Part shown: in pieces, positions 7,671 to 16,090 of the stretch
How positions within the stretch are numbered: the first letter of the stretch is position 1
Layout: each line of letters starts with the position of its first letter
DNA from: SFTJ01 sp051871515
GTDB taxonomy: Bacteria > Bacteroidota > Bacteroidia > Bacteroidales > Muribaculaceae
Length of the DNA stretch: 21,261 nucleotides
NCBI GenBank assembly: GCA_051871515.1
Contig: JBJECY010000011.1
Location: 1 to 21,261, forward strand
Reading direction: 5' to 3'
Notes under the pieces: model-generated
Seen by the model: only the letters and a program-made list of their open reading frames with translations
Told to the model about the DNA's origin: nothing
The model's database searches: none
Position numbers and translations under genes: made by a program

Positions 7671-8555
7671 ATGGCACATAAAGCCGGATTTGTAAACATA
7701 GTGGGCAACCCCAACGTGGGCAAGTCAACACTCATGAACCTGCTGGTGGGCGAGCGCATGTCAATCATCACCGCCAAGGCGCAAACCACGCGCCACCGCA
7801 TCACAGGCATCGTCAACACCCCTGACTATCAGATTGTGTTTGGCGACACCCCTGGCGTGCTCGACCCCAAATACAAACTCCAAGAGAGCATGCTCGACTT
7901 CTCGCTTGAAGCACTCATTGATGCCGACATTCTCATCTATGTGACCGACGTGATTGAGTCAGCCACCAAAAATCAGGCGTTTCTCGACAAGGTGGCACGA
8001 GAAAAAATCCCTGTGATTTTGGTAATCAACAAAATCGACCTGCTCAAAGGTCAAGACGACCTACTTGCGATTATCGACCGCTGGAAACAGCTGCTGCCCA
8101 ACGCCGAAGTGTTCCCTACATCAGCCAAAGAAAACTTCAACGTTGACAACCTGCTCAAGCGCGTGGTGCAGCTGCTGCCCGACTCGCCGCCCTACTTTGG
8201 CAAAGACGCCCTCACCGATAAGCCGGCGCGTTTCTTTGTCACAGAAATCATTCGTGAGAAGATTCTGCTCAACTACGACAAAGAGGTGCCTTATGCCACA
8301 CAAGTCTTAGTGGAGAAGTTCGACGAGAAAGACACCAGCATACACATCATGGCGGTAATCTACGTGGAGCGCGACAGCCAAAAAGGCATCATCATTGGTC
8401 AAGGCGGCAAAAAGCTGAAGCACCTTGGCATTGATGCTCGCAAAGACATTGCCACGTTCTTTGGAAAGAACATCTACCTGGAACTTTATGTGAAGGTTGA
8501 ACGCGACTGGCGAAACCGCGAGAACAAGCTCCGCGAATTTGGCTACATAGACTGA
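7671..8555 (+). CDS. era: GTPase Era, 30S ribosome assembly
   Basis: Era binds the 3' end of 16S rRNA and acts in 30S maturation. The 294 residues contain a full GTPase domain: G1 GNPNVGKST (12-20), the G2 region around TTRHR (39-43), G3 DTPG (59-62), G4 NKID (120-123) and G5 SAK (151-153). A C-terminal type II KH domain follows, with its GQGG loop at about 243-246. All nucleotide-binding residues are intact. The start MAHKAGFVNIVG places G1 at the normal distance from the N-terminus. The stop codon is 130 bp before der. Confidence 0.98.
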   Translation: MAHKAGFVNIVGNPNVGKSTLMNLLVGERMSIITAKAQTTRHRITGIVNTPDYQIVFGDTPGVLDPKYKLQESMLDFSLEALIDADILIYVTDVIESATKNQAFLDKVAREKIPVILVINKIDLLKGQDDLLAIIDRWKQLLPNAEVFPTSAKENFNVDNLLKRVVQLLPDSPPYFGKDALTDKPARFFVTEIIREKILLNYDKEVPYATQVLVEKFDEKDTSIHIMAVIYVERDSQKGIIIGQGGKKLKHLGIDARKDIATFFGKNIYLELYVKVERDWRNRENKLREFGYID

Positions 8556-8685
8556 TACGCCCCCCTCTCACTGCATTGCAGCAGATGGGGCACAAGTGAG
8601 CAACACTTCCCAAGCATCACTTTGTGGGCAACAGACTGTGTGGATACTGAATATCAACACCTAAAAAAGAAAGGAAAACAACTCA

Positions 8686-9999
8686 ATGGGAAAATTAGTG
8701 GCCATAGTGGGCCGCCCCAACGTGGGCAAATCAACACTCTTCAACCGTCTCACCGAGACACGCGCTGCCATCGTCAACGACACCTCTGGCACCACTCGCG
8801 ACCGCCAATACGGCAAAGTGCTGTGGAACGGCGAGGAATTTTCAATTGTTGACACCGGCGGATGGGTGGTGAACAGCGACGACATCTTTGAAGAAGAAAT
8901 CAATAAGCAAGTGGCACTCGCCATAGAGGAGGCCGACGTGATACTCTTCATGGTTGACATAAAAAACGGTGTCACCGACCTCGACGACCATGTGGCTGAC
9001 ATACTGCGCCGCAGCAACAAACCCGTGCTGCTGGTCACCAACAAAGCCGATAACAACGAGGGCGTATATGCCGCCGCCGAATTTTATTCGCTGGGTCTGG
9101 GCGACCCCATTTCAGTATCGGCCATCAACGGCTCAGGCACAGGCGACCTGCTCGACGAGGTGCTGCGCCTAATGCCCAACAACGCCAACGAGGAGCAAAC
9201 CGAAGATATCCCACGCTTTGCCATTGTGGGCCGTCCTAACGCCGGAAAATCGTCAATCATCAACGCCTTTATTGGCGAGGAACGCAACATTGTGACACAC
9301 ATTGCCGGCACCACCCGCGATAGCATCTACACGCGCTTCAACAAGTTCGGCTTCGACTTCTATCTGGTTGACACCGCCGGCATACGCAAAAAAGCCAAAG
9401 TGAACGAGGACATTGAGTATTACTCAGTGATACGCAGCATACGCGCCATTGAAAACTCCGACGTGTGTGTGCTCATGATTGACGCCACCCGCGGCATCGA
9501 GGGTCAAGACGCCAACATCTTCTCGCTCATACAGAAAAACCGCAAAGGCCTGGTGGTGTGCGTCAACAAGTGGGACCTGGTTGAGAACAAAAGTCAAGAG
9601 GCTATTCGCACAATGGAAAACGCCATCCGTAGCCGCTTCGCTCCGTTCACCGACTTCCCCATCATCTTTGGCTCGGCACTCACCAAACAACGCATCTACA
9701 AAGTGCTTGAAACAGCCGTGCAAGTCTATAACAACCGCAAGCGCATGGTGCCCACCTCAAAGCTCAACAACGTGCTGCAAGAGGCCATAGCAGCCTATCC
9801 ACCGCCATCAAACAAGGGCAAGTTTGTGAAAATCAAATACATCACAATGCTCAAAGAGGCGGCAGTGCCCACGTTTATCTTCTTCTGCAACCTCCCGCAA
9901 TGGGTTAAAGACCCCTACAAGCGATACCTTGAAAACAAGATTCGCGAGAACTGGGAGTTTACAGGCACGCCAATCAACATTTTTATGCGCGAGAAGTAA
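8686..9999 (+). CDS. der: Tandem-GTPase ribosome assembly factor Der (EngA)
   Basis: Der is a double GTPase needed for 50S assembly. The first G domain has GRPNVGKST (9-17), DTGG (56-59) and NKAD (119-122). The second has GRPNAGKSS (182-190), DTAG (229-232) and NKWD (294-297). A KH-like domain occupies about 350-437 and ends in the typical GTPINIFMREK. Length (437 residues) and domain order are standard. Together with Era it forms a ribosome-assembly GTPase pair in the conserved block that begins at DUF177. A strong terminator ends the unit. Confidence 0.98.
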   Translation: MGKLVAIVGRPNVGKSTLFNRLTETRAAIVNDTSGTTRDRQYGKVLWNGEEFSIVDTGGWVVNSDDIFEEEINKQVALAIEEADVILFMVDIKNGVTDLDDHVADILRRSNKPVLLVTNKADNNEGVYAAAEFYSLGLGDPISVSAINGSGTGDLLDEVLRLMPNNANEEQTEDIPRFAIVGRPNAGKSSIINAFIGEERNIVTHIAGTTRDSIYTRFNKFGFDFYLVDTAGIRKKAKVNEDIEYYSVIRSIRAIENSDVCVLMIDATRGIEGQDANIFSLIQKNRKGLVVCVNKWDLVENKSQEAIRTMENAIRSRFAPFTDFPIIFGSALTKQRIYKVLETAVQVYNNRKRMVPTSKLNNVLQEAIAAYPPPSNKGKFVKIKYITMLKEAAVPTFIFFCNLPQWVKDPYKRYLENKIRENWEFTGTPINIFMREK

Positions 10000-10025
10000 A
10001 CAACGCACATCTGCACAAAACATAT

Positions 10026-10070
10026 CACGCACACGCATCCCTTTAACCAAGATGCATGTGCGTGTTTTTT
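10026..10070 (+). terminator. Strong intrinsic terminator after der
   Basis: CACGCACA (10026-10033) pairs with TGTGCGTG (10057-10064). After one mismatch, GCATC (10035-10039) pairs with GATGC (10051-10055), leaving an 11-nt loop. Six T residues follow. It closes the rightward housekeeping block. Confidence 0.9.
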
Positions 10071-10229
10071 GTTACATCACAAATTATCATTCTTTCCCTC
10101 GCTTGGCAAGCAGCAAATCAGGCAAAATCACCGCATACACAGCACCGCTCTCATCATCTTGAGGCCTCCACGCCACAATATGGCGCGATGGTCACAGTGC
10201 TTAGGTTTTTGCCTGGGGGTGGAGCGGTT

Positions 10230-11243
10230 TTATTTTTCCATTATCTCCTGCCAGACGGTGCGGGCCAGGGTGTTCTGAGTGTCGTCGCAGCCATATTCCC
10301 AATACATGGCGCCAAGCAGATTATGCTCGTTAGCAAAACGGCATTTTAGTTGCAGCGAACGAGCGTTATCGAAGGTGTAAACCACTTGTCCGTCGGCATC
10401 TTCCAGATATGGGAACTTGCCTTCGTCGTTCCACTTCTCAATCAGGTTGTTGTCGGCGGCAAACTGCTGCACCGATGTGCCGCGCGCAGGCCTCATTTTG
10501 CCTTTGCCATAAAACGGCATGCCCAGCACCAGACGGTCGGCAGGCACTCCGGCATCAAGGTGTGCTTGCATAGCCTTCTCGCTCGACATGTAGCCTGATT
10601 CGGTGGTAAACAATGCTGCATGATGGCGCGGAACCACCGCCATATCATAGGCCATCACATTTACAAAATCAACGTATTTGAGCACCTCTTCCATATCAAC
10701 GTATCGCGCCGATGCCACTGAGGCAAAGGTGAGAAGGCGTTTTTTGCCCAACGCCTTGCGCAAGTCGCGCATCAGCAGAGTGAAGTTTTGGGTGTCCTGC
10801 GGGCTCGACGAGATGCCGGCGGCACTGCTTGTGGGATATTCCCAGTCAATGTCGATGCCATCGAGGCGATGCCGCTTCACTGCTTCAAGGCACGATTTCA
10901 CAAACCGTCCCCTCAGTTGCTTGTCGGCAGCCATCTCGCTGAAGTTGCCACTTCCCCATCCGCCCACCGAGAGCATCACTTTAAGCTGTTTGTTTTGCCT
11001 TTTGAGCGCAACAATCTCATCGAGGCGCGAGGGATTGGAGATTTCAAGAGCATCAAAGGTTTTGCTCACGTGCCCAAAGGCATAGTTGATGTGGGTCATG
11101 AGGTGCGCATCGGGCATCACCTTGCTTCCTGCGGTGACATAAGCCACCACCACCTTGCCATCGGCGGCATAAGCACCTGTTGCCAAAGTGAGCAACATTG
11201 CAGCCAGCATGCCACGCAGCATTTGCTTGAATAAAGTTTTCAT
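10230..11243 (-). CDS. Secreted glycoside hydrolase family 18 (chitinase-like) enzyme
   Basis: GH18 enzymes cleave beta-1,4 bonds next to N-acetylglucosamine, in chitin-type polymers or in N-glycan cores, by substrate-assisted catalysis. Residues 1-26 form a Sec signal peptide with an AYA cleavage site and no lipobox, so the product is probably periplasmic or secreted. The hallmark DxxDxDxE is D128-G-I-D131-I-D133-W-E135, with E135 as the acid. SVGGWG (92-97), MAYD (197-200) and a C-terminal MYWEYGCD segment complete the barrel signature. At 337 residues it is a single catalytic domain with no carbohydrate-binding module. It lies 36 bp downstream of the SDR gene on the same strand and is probably co-transcribed. 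Chitinase versus endo-beta-N-acetylglucosaminidase cannot be decided here. Confidence 0.92.
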   Translation of the reverse strand: MKTLFKQMLRGMLAAMLLTLATGAYAADGKVVVAYVTAGSKVMPDAHLMTHINYAFGHVSKTFDALEISNPSRLDEIVALKRQNKQLKVMLSVGGWGSGNFSEMAADKQLRGRFVKSCLEAVKRHRLDGIDIDWEYPTSSAAGISSSPQDTQNFTLLMRDLRKALGKKRLLTFASVASARYVDMEEVLKYVDFVNVMAYDMAVVPRHHAALFTTESGYMSSEKAMQAHLDAGVPADRLVLGMPFYGKGKMRPARGTSVQQFAADNNLIEKWNDEGKFPYLEDADGQVVYTFDNARSLQLKCRFANEHNLLGAMYWEYGCDDTQNTLARTVWQEIMEK

Positions 11244-11279
11244 GATAATATCTTTTTAATATGATTTCTCAAAAAAAGC

Positions 11280-12290
11280 TTATAACCACCCGGCTTGCTT
11301 ATACCATTCCACAGCCTCGTGCACTCCGGCAGCAAGGTCGTATTTCGGGTCAAAGCCAAAATCGCGTTGCGCCTCGCTGATATCAACCAGCCAGTTGCGT
11401 TGCTTCAAGATTCTGAACTTGTCGCTGTTGAGAGTGCTTGGTTTAAGCGTTAGCATGCCAATGAACTCACTCACCCGGCACACCGCCTTCACTGCCCACA
11501 ACGGACAGCACACGGGCAGCACAAAGCGTTTTCCCAGCTCCTTAGCCACCAATTGGCGGAACTCTTGCTGAGTATAGCCCTGCGGATGGCTTATAAAATA
11601 GGCTTTGCGTGTTGCTCCGTGTTCAAGCGATTGCATCACAGCAACCGCAAGGTCTTTGACGTAGATGAACGTGAGCATCTGTTTCTTGAAGCCTACGCTG
11701 AAGTCAAAGCCCATCTTTATGCTCTTCATCATCATGAAATAATCGCGTTCATGAGGTCCATAGACGCCGGTGCAACGGAATATGGTGAAGGGGAAATCGC
11801 TTTTTGTGCGCAAATAGCTCTCGGCGTTAAATTTGCTCACGCCGTAATAGGTGTTGGGGCGCGGAATACTGGCGGCGGTGAACGGCTTATATCCCACCTC
11901 GTCGCCAATGCCCATCACACTGAGGCTGCTTATCATCAGGAACACCTCAGGCACGGCATCGGCAGCGCACAGCGCCTCAACCATCAGCTTCATATAGTCG
12001 CAGTTGATGAGGTTGAAGTGGGCATAGTTGGTGCACTTGGTAGCACCCAGGTTATGCACCACATATTGCCATTTGCCGTGTTGCGAGACGTGGTTGCTGA
12101 TGGCAAGCGCCAACGCATCGGGGTCGGTAAAATCAAGCTCAATGAAGTGGATGCGAGGGTCTTGCAAAAACTGGCGCGAAGTGGTGGCGCGCACTGCAGC
12201 CCAAGTTTCGTAGCCGCGTTCAAGCGCCTCGGCAACCATATAGCCGCCTATGAAGCCGCCTGCTCCGGTGATAAGTATCTTCTTTGCCAT
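11280..12290 (-). CDS. NAD(P)-dependent extended SDR epimerase/dehydratase-like protein
   Basis: This 336-residue cytoplasmic oxidoreductase has the extended short-chain dehydrogenase fold. The N-terminal Rossmann motif is GAGGFIGG (9-16). A catalytic serine region SSLS lies at 121-124, and the YxxxK pair is Y149/K153 in YYGVSKFNAE. FRCTGVYGPHERD (about 172-184) is the usual nucleotide-sugar epimerase-like strand and loop. Relatives include sugar-nucleotide epimerases, 3-beta-hydroxysteroid dehydrogenase-like and dihydroflavonol reductase-like proteins; I cannot tell which substrate applies. It is the first gene of a two-gene leftward unit with the GH18 enzyme. Confidence 0.88.
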   Translation of the reverse strand: MAKKILITGAGGFIGGYMVAEALERGYETWAAVRATTSRQFLQDPRIHFIELDFTDPDALALAISNHVSQHGKWQYVVHNLGATKCTNYAHFNLINCDYMKLMVEALCAADAVPEVFLMISSLSVMGIGDEVGYKPFTAASIPRPNTYYGVSKFNAESYLRTKSDFPFTIFRCTGVYGPHERDYFMMMKSIKMGFDFSVGFKKQMLTFIYVKDLAVAVMQSLEHGATRKAYFISHPQGYTQQEFRQLVAKELGKRFVLPVCCPLWAVKAVCRVSEFIGMLTLKPSTLNSDKFRILKQRNWLVDISEAQRDFGFDPKYDLAAGVHEAVEWYKQAGWL

Positions 12291-12625
12291 ATAAAGAGTG
12301 TATGTGTAAGTTTCAAATTAAAATATGCTGTTATCAATGAATGTAAATTTAGTGCTAATAATTGGGCTTTGCAATAGATGCCGCCACAAAATGCGCCCCG
12401 ATGGCCTCATTACGCATGATTTTTTGTGTGCCATAACCACTCTGACAGTGAGCCACATTGCCCCCACAGGCATCTGTGGTTAACATTTTTTAACTTCGCC
12501 GCCATGCAAGATTTGCGCGGCAACCTCAATTAACTAAATGAAGGCGGTTGGACAAAAGCCGTCAATCAAAACAAACACTAAACATACTTTTTTAATAACC
12601 AAAACTAAAAATTTTTACAAAAAAA
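12291..12625. other. Divergent intergenic region between the SDR and lipoprotein genes
   Basis: Both flanking genes start from this AT-rich gap, so it should carry promoters for each strand. None matches the Bacteroidetes consensus fully. On the minus strand TTAATTTG (12314-12321) differs at one base from TAnnTTTG. On the plus strand TAACTTCG (12491-12498) and TACTTTTT (12585-12592) are also one off. No credible ORF or RNA gene is seen. A perfect inverted repeat is listed separately. Confidence 0.45.
12464..12479. repeat. Perfect 6-bp inverted repeat, possible operator or terminator
   Basis: CCACAG-GCAT-CTGTGG forms a 6-bp stem with a 4-nt loop, followed by TTAACATTTTTTAAC. It could be an operator for the lipoprotein gene 147 bp downstream, or a short terminator. 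The sequence alone does not decide. Confidence 0.4.
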
Positions 12626-13273
12626 ATGGAAATCAAAAAGATGAAAAAGGCACAAATGTTTGCCGCAGCACTGATGATGTGTTTCACTCTTAGCTTAGCC
12701 TCGTGCGACGACAACAACGAACCCAAAGGCGAAATCTTGACCGCAGAAACCATGTATGGCGCTTACACGGGCACCTTTACGGCTCAGACTGCCGTCACGC
12801 AGCTGAACGACGAAGCCGGCACCACCCTCAATGCCGAGGTGGCAAACGACACCATCTACTTCAGCAACTTCCCCATCAACGACATTGTGATGACCATTAT
12901 GGGCGACGAGGCTGCCACCGATGCCATTGTTGAAGCCGTGGGCAACGTGAGCTATAAACTTGGCTACACCCCCACCGTGGTGGCATCAACACAAAGCATA
13001 GCCATGAACATAGCTCCCGAACCATTGGTGCTCAACATCAGCATCCCTGCCGACGACGAGCAAGTGCAGACCCTCACCGTCACCGTTGAGGTCTCTGCCT
13101 CAAGCAACGCAACCTACACTGCCACCGACGGCAAGATGCAATTTGCCATCAGCGTTGACAAGGTGCTGCTGGGCACTGGCGACCAACAAACCGAGTTGCC
13201 CAACTACAGCCCTCTCAACCTCAGCTTTGACATGAGCCAAAGCAAGGCCACCCAACTGCCGGCGTCGCTCTAA
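12626..13273 (+). CDS. Acidic surface-type lipoprotein, possibly DUF4840-like
   Basis: This 215-residue protein has a type II signal peptide ending in a lipobox (LASC, C27). The residues after the cysteine, DDNNEP, are acidic, the kind of signal that in Bacteroidetes sends lipoproteins to the outer face of the outer membrane. The mature part is acidic, rich in Thr and Ala, and appears to be mostly beta strand, starting TAETMYGAYTGTF. The layout resembles small Bacteroidales lipoproteins such as DUF4840, but I cannot confirm the family by eye and no function is known. A second ATG at 12641 (MKKAQMF) is an equally plausible start. It is transcribed alone and shares a terminator with the convergent 701-residue gene. 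Confidence 0.85.
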   Translation: MEIKKMKKAQMFAAALMMCFTLSLASCDDNNEPKGEILTAETMYGAYTGTFTAQTAVTQLNDEAGTTLNAEVANDTIYFSNFPINDIVMTIMGDEAATDAIVEAVGNVSYKLGYTPTVVASTQSIAMNIAPEPLVLNISIPADDEQVQTLTVTVEVSASSNATYTATDGKMQFAISVDKVLLGTGDQQTELPNYSPLNLSFDMSQSKATQLPASL

Positions 13274-13316
13274 TAGAGCAGCAACCTTTTACCCGAGACG
13301 GGGGCGTAAAAGAAAC

Positions 13317-13369
13317 AATTAATCCGCAATGCAACCGTGATAATCGCGGCACGCCATTGCGGATTAGTT
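13317..13369. terminator. Bidirectional terminator between convergent genes
   Basis: TAATCCGCAATG (13320-13331) pairs perfectly with CATTGCGGATTA (13355-13366). Three more outer pairs include a G-T wobble. An inner hairpin pairs CCGTGA with TCGCGG. The plus strand continues TTATTTAT and the minus strand TTGTTTCTTTT, so the same hairpin can end both the lipoprotein and the 701-residue gene. Confidence 0.85.
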
Positions 13370-13387
13370 ATTTATATCAAGACATAA

Positions 13388-15493
13388 TTACTGCTGAGTC
13401 TGGTCGCCATAGAATATGGGTAACGGCGGAGCATCGATGGCATCGCTGGCGGTTGACACCGGTTCGGGCTCGTGAGCCAAGGTCTGGCGCATATATTTCA
13501 TAAGTCCGCCAATTGGGGCGTTCCACACGCTCACCAAGGTGCCCTCGCAACCACGGTCGGGCATCATGCGGACCATTATCTTCATATACTGGTCGAACTT
13601 GCGTAATGCCTGATTGCAATATTGCTCAACCTGTGCCTTTGCCTCGGGGCTGTATGAACCGTCGCTCTGCTTGGGCACGTCGCGAATCTGCGCCGTGGCA
13701 GTGAACGCATCGAGATAAACAATGCTGCACAGCACGCGGTTGCCCACAAACGAGAGATAGCGGAGGGCTTCGCTGCCCTCAACGCAACTGCCAATCAGCT
13801 GTTCAAGCAACTCGCCGGCTTGCAGATAGGTGCTTCGCACATTAGCCACCTGCTCGCTGTTGACCCACACATAAGAGCCGCCCGAGCGCCATGCGCCCAC
13901 CCAGCAAAAGCCAATGTTGCCCAGATACTTACGGGCGCGATAGTCGGCGCTGCCCAGCAAATCCATCGCCTTGCGATAGGTTGCCACATCGGTAATGCCA
14001 AGCCGCTGGGCATATTCGGCATAAAACTCGCCGGGGCTATATGGGCCTTGCAGCGTAGAGGTCATGGCATAACGCGCCGACGTGCGGTTCTCGGCAGTGC
14101 GCCAGTGGTTATAGAGCACCGAGCCAATCATCTCGCCCGGCAACAGCCGTTCAAGGTGATTCATGAGCCTGCCATTACCCTCAATGGAATTTTGATAGAG
14201 ATACATCAAACCGTCGAACTCAATCCACGAGTAAAGCTCGGTGTGACGCATATCGTTGGCATCGTTAATGAGCGTAGCCACGGCATCGGCGGTGCCACCG
14301 CTGCCATGCGACGACATCAGGCAAATGGGCGTGCCGGGCAACGCCAAGCGCGCCAAGCGATAGGCGCCGCGAGTATAATCGGTGATGGTTGAATAGATGC
14401 CAAGTTTATATGCCACGTCGCTGCCGCCCTCGCTCTCAAGCGCCTTGATGGCCTCTGAGATGATGCCAATCTGCTCATAGAGCGCATTCAGGTCGCTCTG
14501 CTTGGGCTTGATGGGTGCCACCACCTCGCTGTTATGCGCAATCTCGGGCGAGAAATAGCGGCTAAGCGTTGCCTCAACCTGCTGCTGAGTGCATCCGGGG
14601 CCCCATCCGCCTGTTTCCTCGGTGATAAGCTCCAAAGCATTGATGCGCGGATAGGTGGCTATAATATCACGGGCAGTGGCAACAGCCTGTTGCACCGTGG
14701 TGACGCGCGGCTCAAACGACATCTGCACATAAAAGCCCAGGTCGCAGGCATAGTTCACAAGCTGCTGCATCCAGTCGATGGCAAAACGGCTGCGCTGTGC
14801 CTTATTGGTAAAGCACGCCTCAGCCTCAGGAATACAAAACACGCTGTCGTTGGCGGCAATCACGCCATTAAGCCACTTGTTGGTGCTCACCAAGTGGGTG
14901 TCGCCATAGAAGAAATGCCCGGCATAAGCAATGCTGTCGCCAAAATGCGTCTCATACCATTGTCCGGGATAGCTGTGCAACACAAGCTTGTTGAAGCGCA
15001 TGCGGTGCAAGGCTCGCACATAGTCCTTGGCGTCAGTGATTGAATACGAGGAAATATCCATTGGGAAATTCACATGCTGGCGTATGCCGCGCCAGCGCAC
15101 ACGCGGCTTCACGGTGCGGCTCTTGAGCTGCCCAACCGGCTTCACCACCGCAGGCGACGTGATGCCTGTGAAATCAAAGGTGTAACCAAGGTCCTCAAGA
15201 AAAGTGTAACAGGCATGCGAGGCGCACATCTCGTCGCTGCCCACAAACGTCACGCGCTTGCCGGCAATATCGTATGCAAACGAGCCGTCAGCCATCTTAC
15301 CATTGAGCTTAAACACAAATTTATAGTCATTGGCCCAGTCGCCCCGAGCAGCCAAATTGCGCAAATCGGCAATAGCCGAACCTACACTCTCGCCGGGCGT
15401 AAACCCGCTACATTTCACCTCTCGCAACGAGGCACTAACCTGCATCACGGCACACATTGTCATCAATGCCGCAAAAATTCTGATTATCTTCAT
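13388..15493 (-). CDS. Secreted glycoside-hydrolase-like protein of uncertain family
   Basis: A 701-residue exported protein. Residues 1-21 are a signal peptide (MKIIRIFAALMTMCAVMQVSA) with no lipobox at the cleavage point. Residues about 25-125 resemble the small alpha/beta domain found before the barrel in GH20 and GH67 enzymes, including VTFVGSDE and the CYTFLEDLGYTFDF segment. RVRWRGIRQHVNFPMD (131-146) then looks like the first strand of a TIM barrel. ITEETGGWG (290-298), with E292/E293, is a candidate catalytic strand, but I cannot assign the catalytic residues. The C-terminal 200 residues are mainly helical with a Pro-rich tail. A GH-like enzyme acting on uronic acid or hexosamine glycans is an inference from fold resemblance. 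It stands alone, with no SusC/SusD partners in the window. Confidence 0.8.
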   Translation of the reverse strand: MKIIRIFAALMTMCAVMQVSASLREVKCSGFTPGESVGSAIADLRNLAARGDWANDYKFVFKLNGKMADGSFAYDIAGKRVTFVGSDEMCASHACYTFLEDLGYTFDFTGITSPAVVKPVGQLKSRTVKPRVRWRGIRQHVNFPMDISSYSITDAKDYVRALHRMRFNKLVLHSYPGQWYETHFGDSIAYAGHFFYGDTHLVSTNKWLNGVIAANDSVFCIPEAEACFTNKAQRSRFAIDWMQQLVNYACDLGFYVQMSFEPRVTTVQQAVATARDIIATYPRINALELITEETGGWGPGCTQQQVEATLSRYFSPEIAHNSEVVAPIKPKQSDLNALYEQIGIISEAIKALESEGGSDVAYKLGIYSTITDYTRGAYRLARLALPGTPICLMSSHGSGGTADAVATLINDANDMRHTELYSWIEFDGLMYLYQNSIEGNGRLMNHLERLLPGEMIGSVLYNHWRTAENRTSARYAMTSTLQGPYSPGEFYAEYAQRLGITDVATYRKAMDLLGSADYRARKYLGNIGFCWVGAWRSGGSYVWVNSEQVANVRSTYLQAGELLEQLIGSCVEGSEALRYLSFVGNRVLCSIVYLDAFTATAQIRDVPKQSDGSYSPEAKAQVEQYCNQALRKFDQYMKIMVRMMPDRGCEGTLVSVWNAPIGGLMKYMRQTLAHEPEPVSTASDAIDAPPLPIFYGDQTQQ

Positions 15494-15523
15494 CTTCCTT
15501 TACGAGTCTTTTAGTTTCTCTTG

Positions 15524-15531
15524 CAAATTTA
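15524..15531 (-). promoter_or_regulatory. Possible -7 box for the 701-residue gene
   Basis: The minus strand reads TAAATTTG, a full match to TAnnTTTG, 30 bp upstream of the ATG at 15493. The -33 position lacks a clear TTTG. Confidence 0.45.
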
Positions 15532-15618
15532 TCACCCCAAAGCCATTTAACGGTTACACTTAATAACGGTTTACTTGAATTTTCTTACTATCAATGTCTG
15601 CCACAGGCTGAAAATGAA

Positions 15619-15649
15619 AAAGGTGACGATATCAGAAATCGCCACCTTT
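15619..15649 (-). terminator. Orphan terminator-like hairpin, leftward
   Basis: AAAGGTG (15619-15625) pairs with CACCTTT (15643-15649). After one mismatch, CGAT (15627-15630) pairs with ATCG (15638-15641) around a 7-nt loop. On the minus strand the stem is followed by TTTTTCATTTTC-like sequence, so it should act leftward. No gene on that strand ends just before it. Confidence 0.55.
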
Positions 15650-15791
15650 ACATCTTCATGATGTGTCCCATAATGTAAATTAAGACTAAGGTTACTTTTT
15701 GATTTATATGACCTAATTATGAATATCAATTTCCTACAACGTGCATCACTGCAAATCTTCAGACTAAACTATTAATTTTATTTATGCACTA

Positions 15792-15799
15792 CAAAAGTA
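15792..15799 (-). promoter_or_regulatory. Orphan -7 box, leftward
   Basis: The minus strand reads TACTTTTG, a full match to TAnnTTTG. Upstream, TTTA at 15817-15820 is a weak -33 candidate with short spacing (17 bp). Transcription from it would run about 170 nt to the hairpin at 15619 through DNA without an ORF longer than 7 codons. Confidence 0.35.
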
Positions 15800-15894
15800 A
15801 TACTTACTTTCTTTAATAAAAATAAAAATTCACACTTTAATAGTGAATTAATTAATTTTTACAATGCATTTAACAGAATTTGGTCACAAATAAA

Positions 15895-15926
15895 TTTGCA
15901 ACTATTGATTTTCAATCACTTACAAA
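15895..15926. repeat. Imperfect palindrome resembling a tyrosine-recombinase core site
   Basis: The arms TTTGCAACTATTGA (15895-15908) and TCAATCACTTACAAA (15912-15926) are imperfect inverted copies around a 3-nt centre. Each arm reads TTTGYAAST then ATTGA. Such inverted arms with a short spacer are what tyrosine recombinases bind, and similar sequences are my recollection from Bacteroidetes element ends. No integrase gene lies in the window. Confidence 0.35.
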
Positions 15927-16090
15927 TGAAGTATTTTTTACAAATAGTAAAAATTTACTTTACACTATTATTCCACATCGCACGCCTCGTTGCATCTGCC
16001 TTATTAAGCCGAAGTAAAATCACTTCAACATCGTGCATGAGAGAGGTGTGTAAACGTGCAACCGCCCCCGGCAAGGGCGCGGCGGTAACC

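Larger units (their letters stand above)
15494..16090. other. 597-bp AT-rich intergenic region
   Basis: No credible protein gene lies here. From about 15650 to 16010 it is visibly much richer in A and T than its neighbours. It holds a terminator-like hairpin (15619-15649), a promoter-like box (15792-15799) and a palindrome at 15895-15926, each listed separately. Next to the GT9 stop codon, ACCGCC (16061-16066) and GGCGGT (16081-16086) form a GC-rich hairpin that may end that gene, although no T-run follows on the minus strand. Confidence 0.6.

Noticed and set aside
8554..8566. ATACGCCCC after era, resembling half of the array hairpin
   Set aside because: The other arm of the stem is missing, so this is better explained by chance.
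11553..12377. 274-codon plus-strand ORF opposite the SDR gene
   Set aside because: It is antisense to a complete Rossmann-fold gene and has no motif of its own.
12538..12691. Short ORF beginning ATGAAGGCGG before the lipoprotein gene
   Set aside because: It overlaps the lipoprotein signal-peptide coding region in another frame and has a low-complexity Lys/Thr/Asn product.
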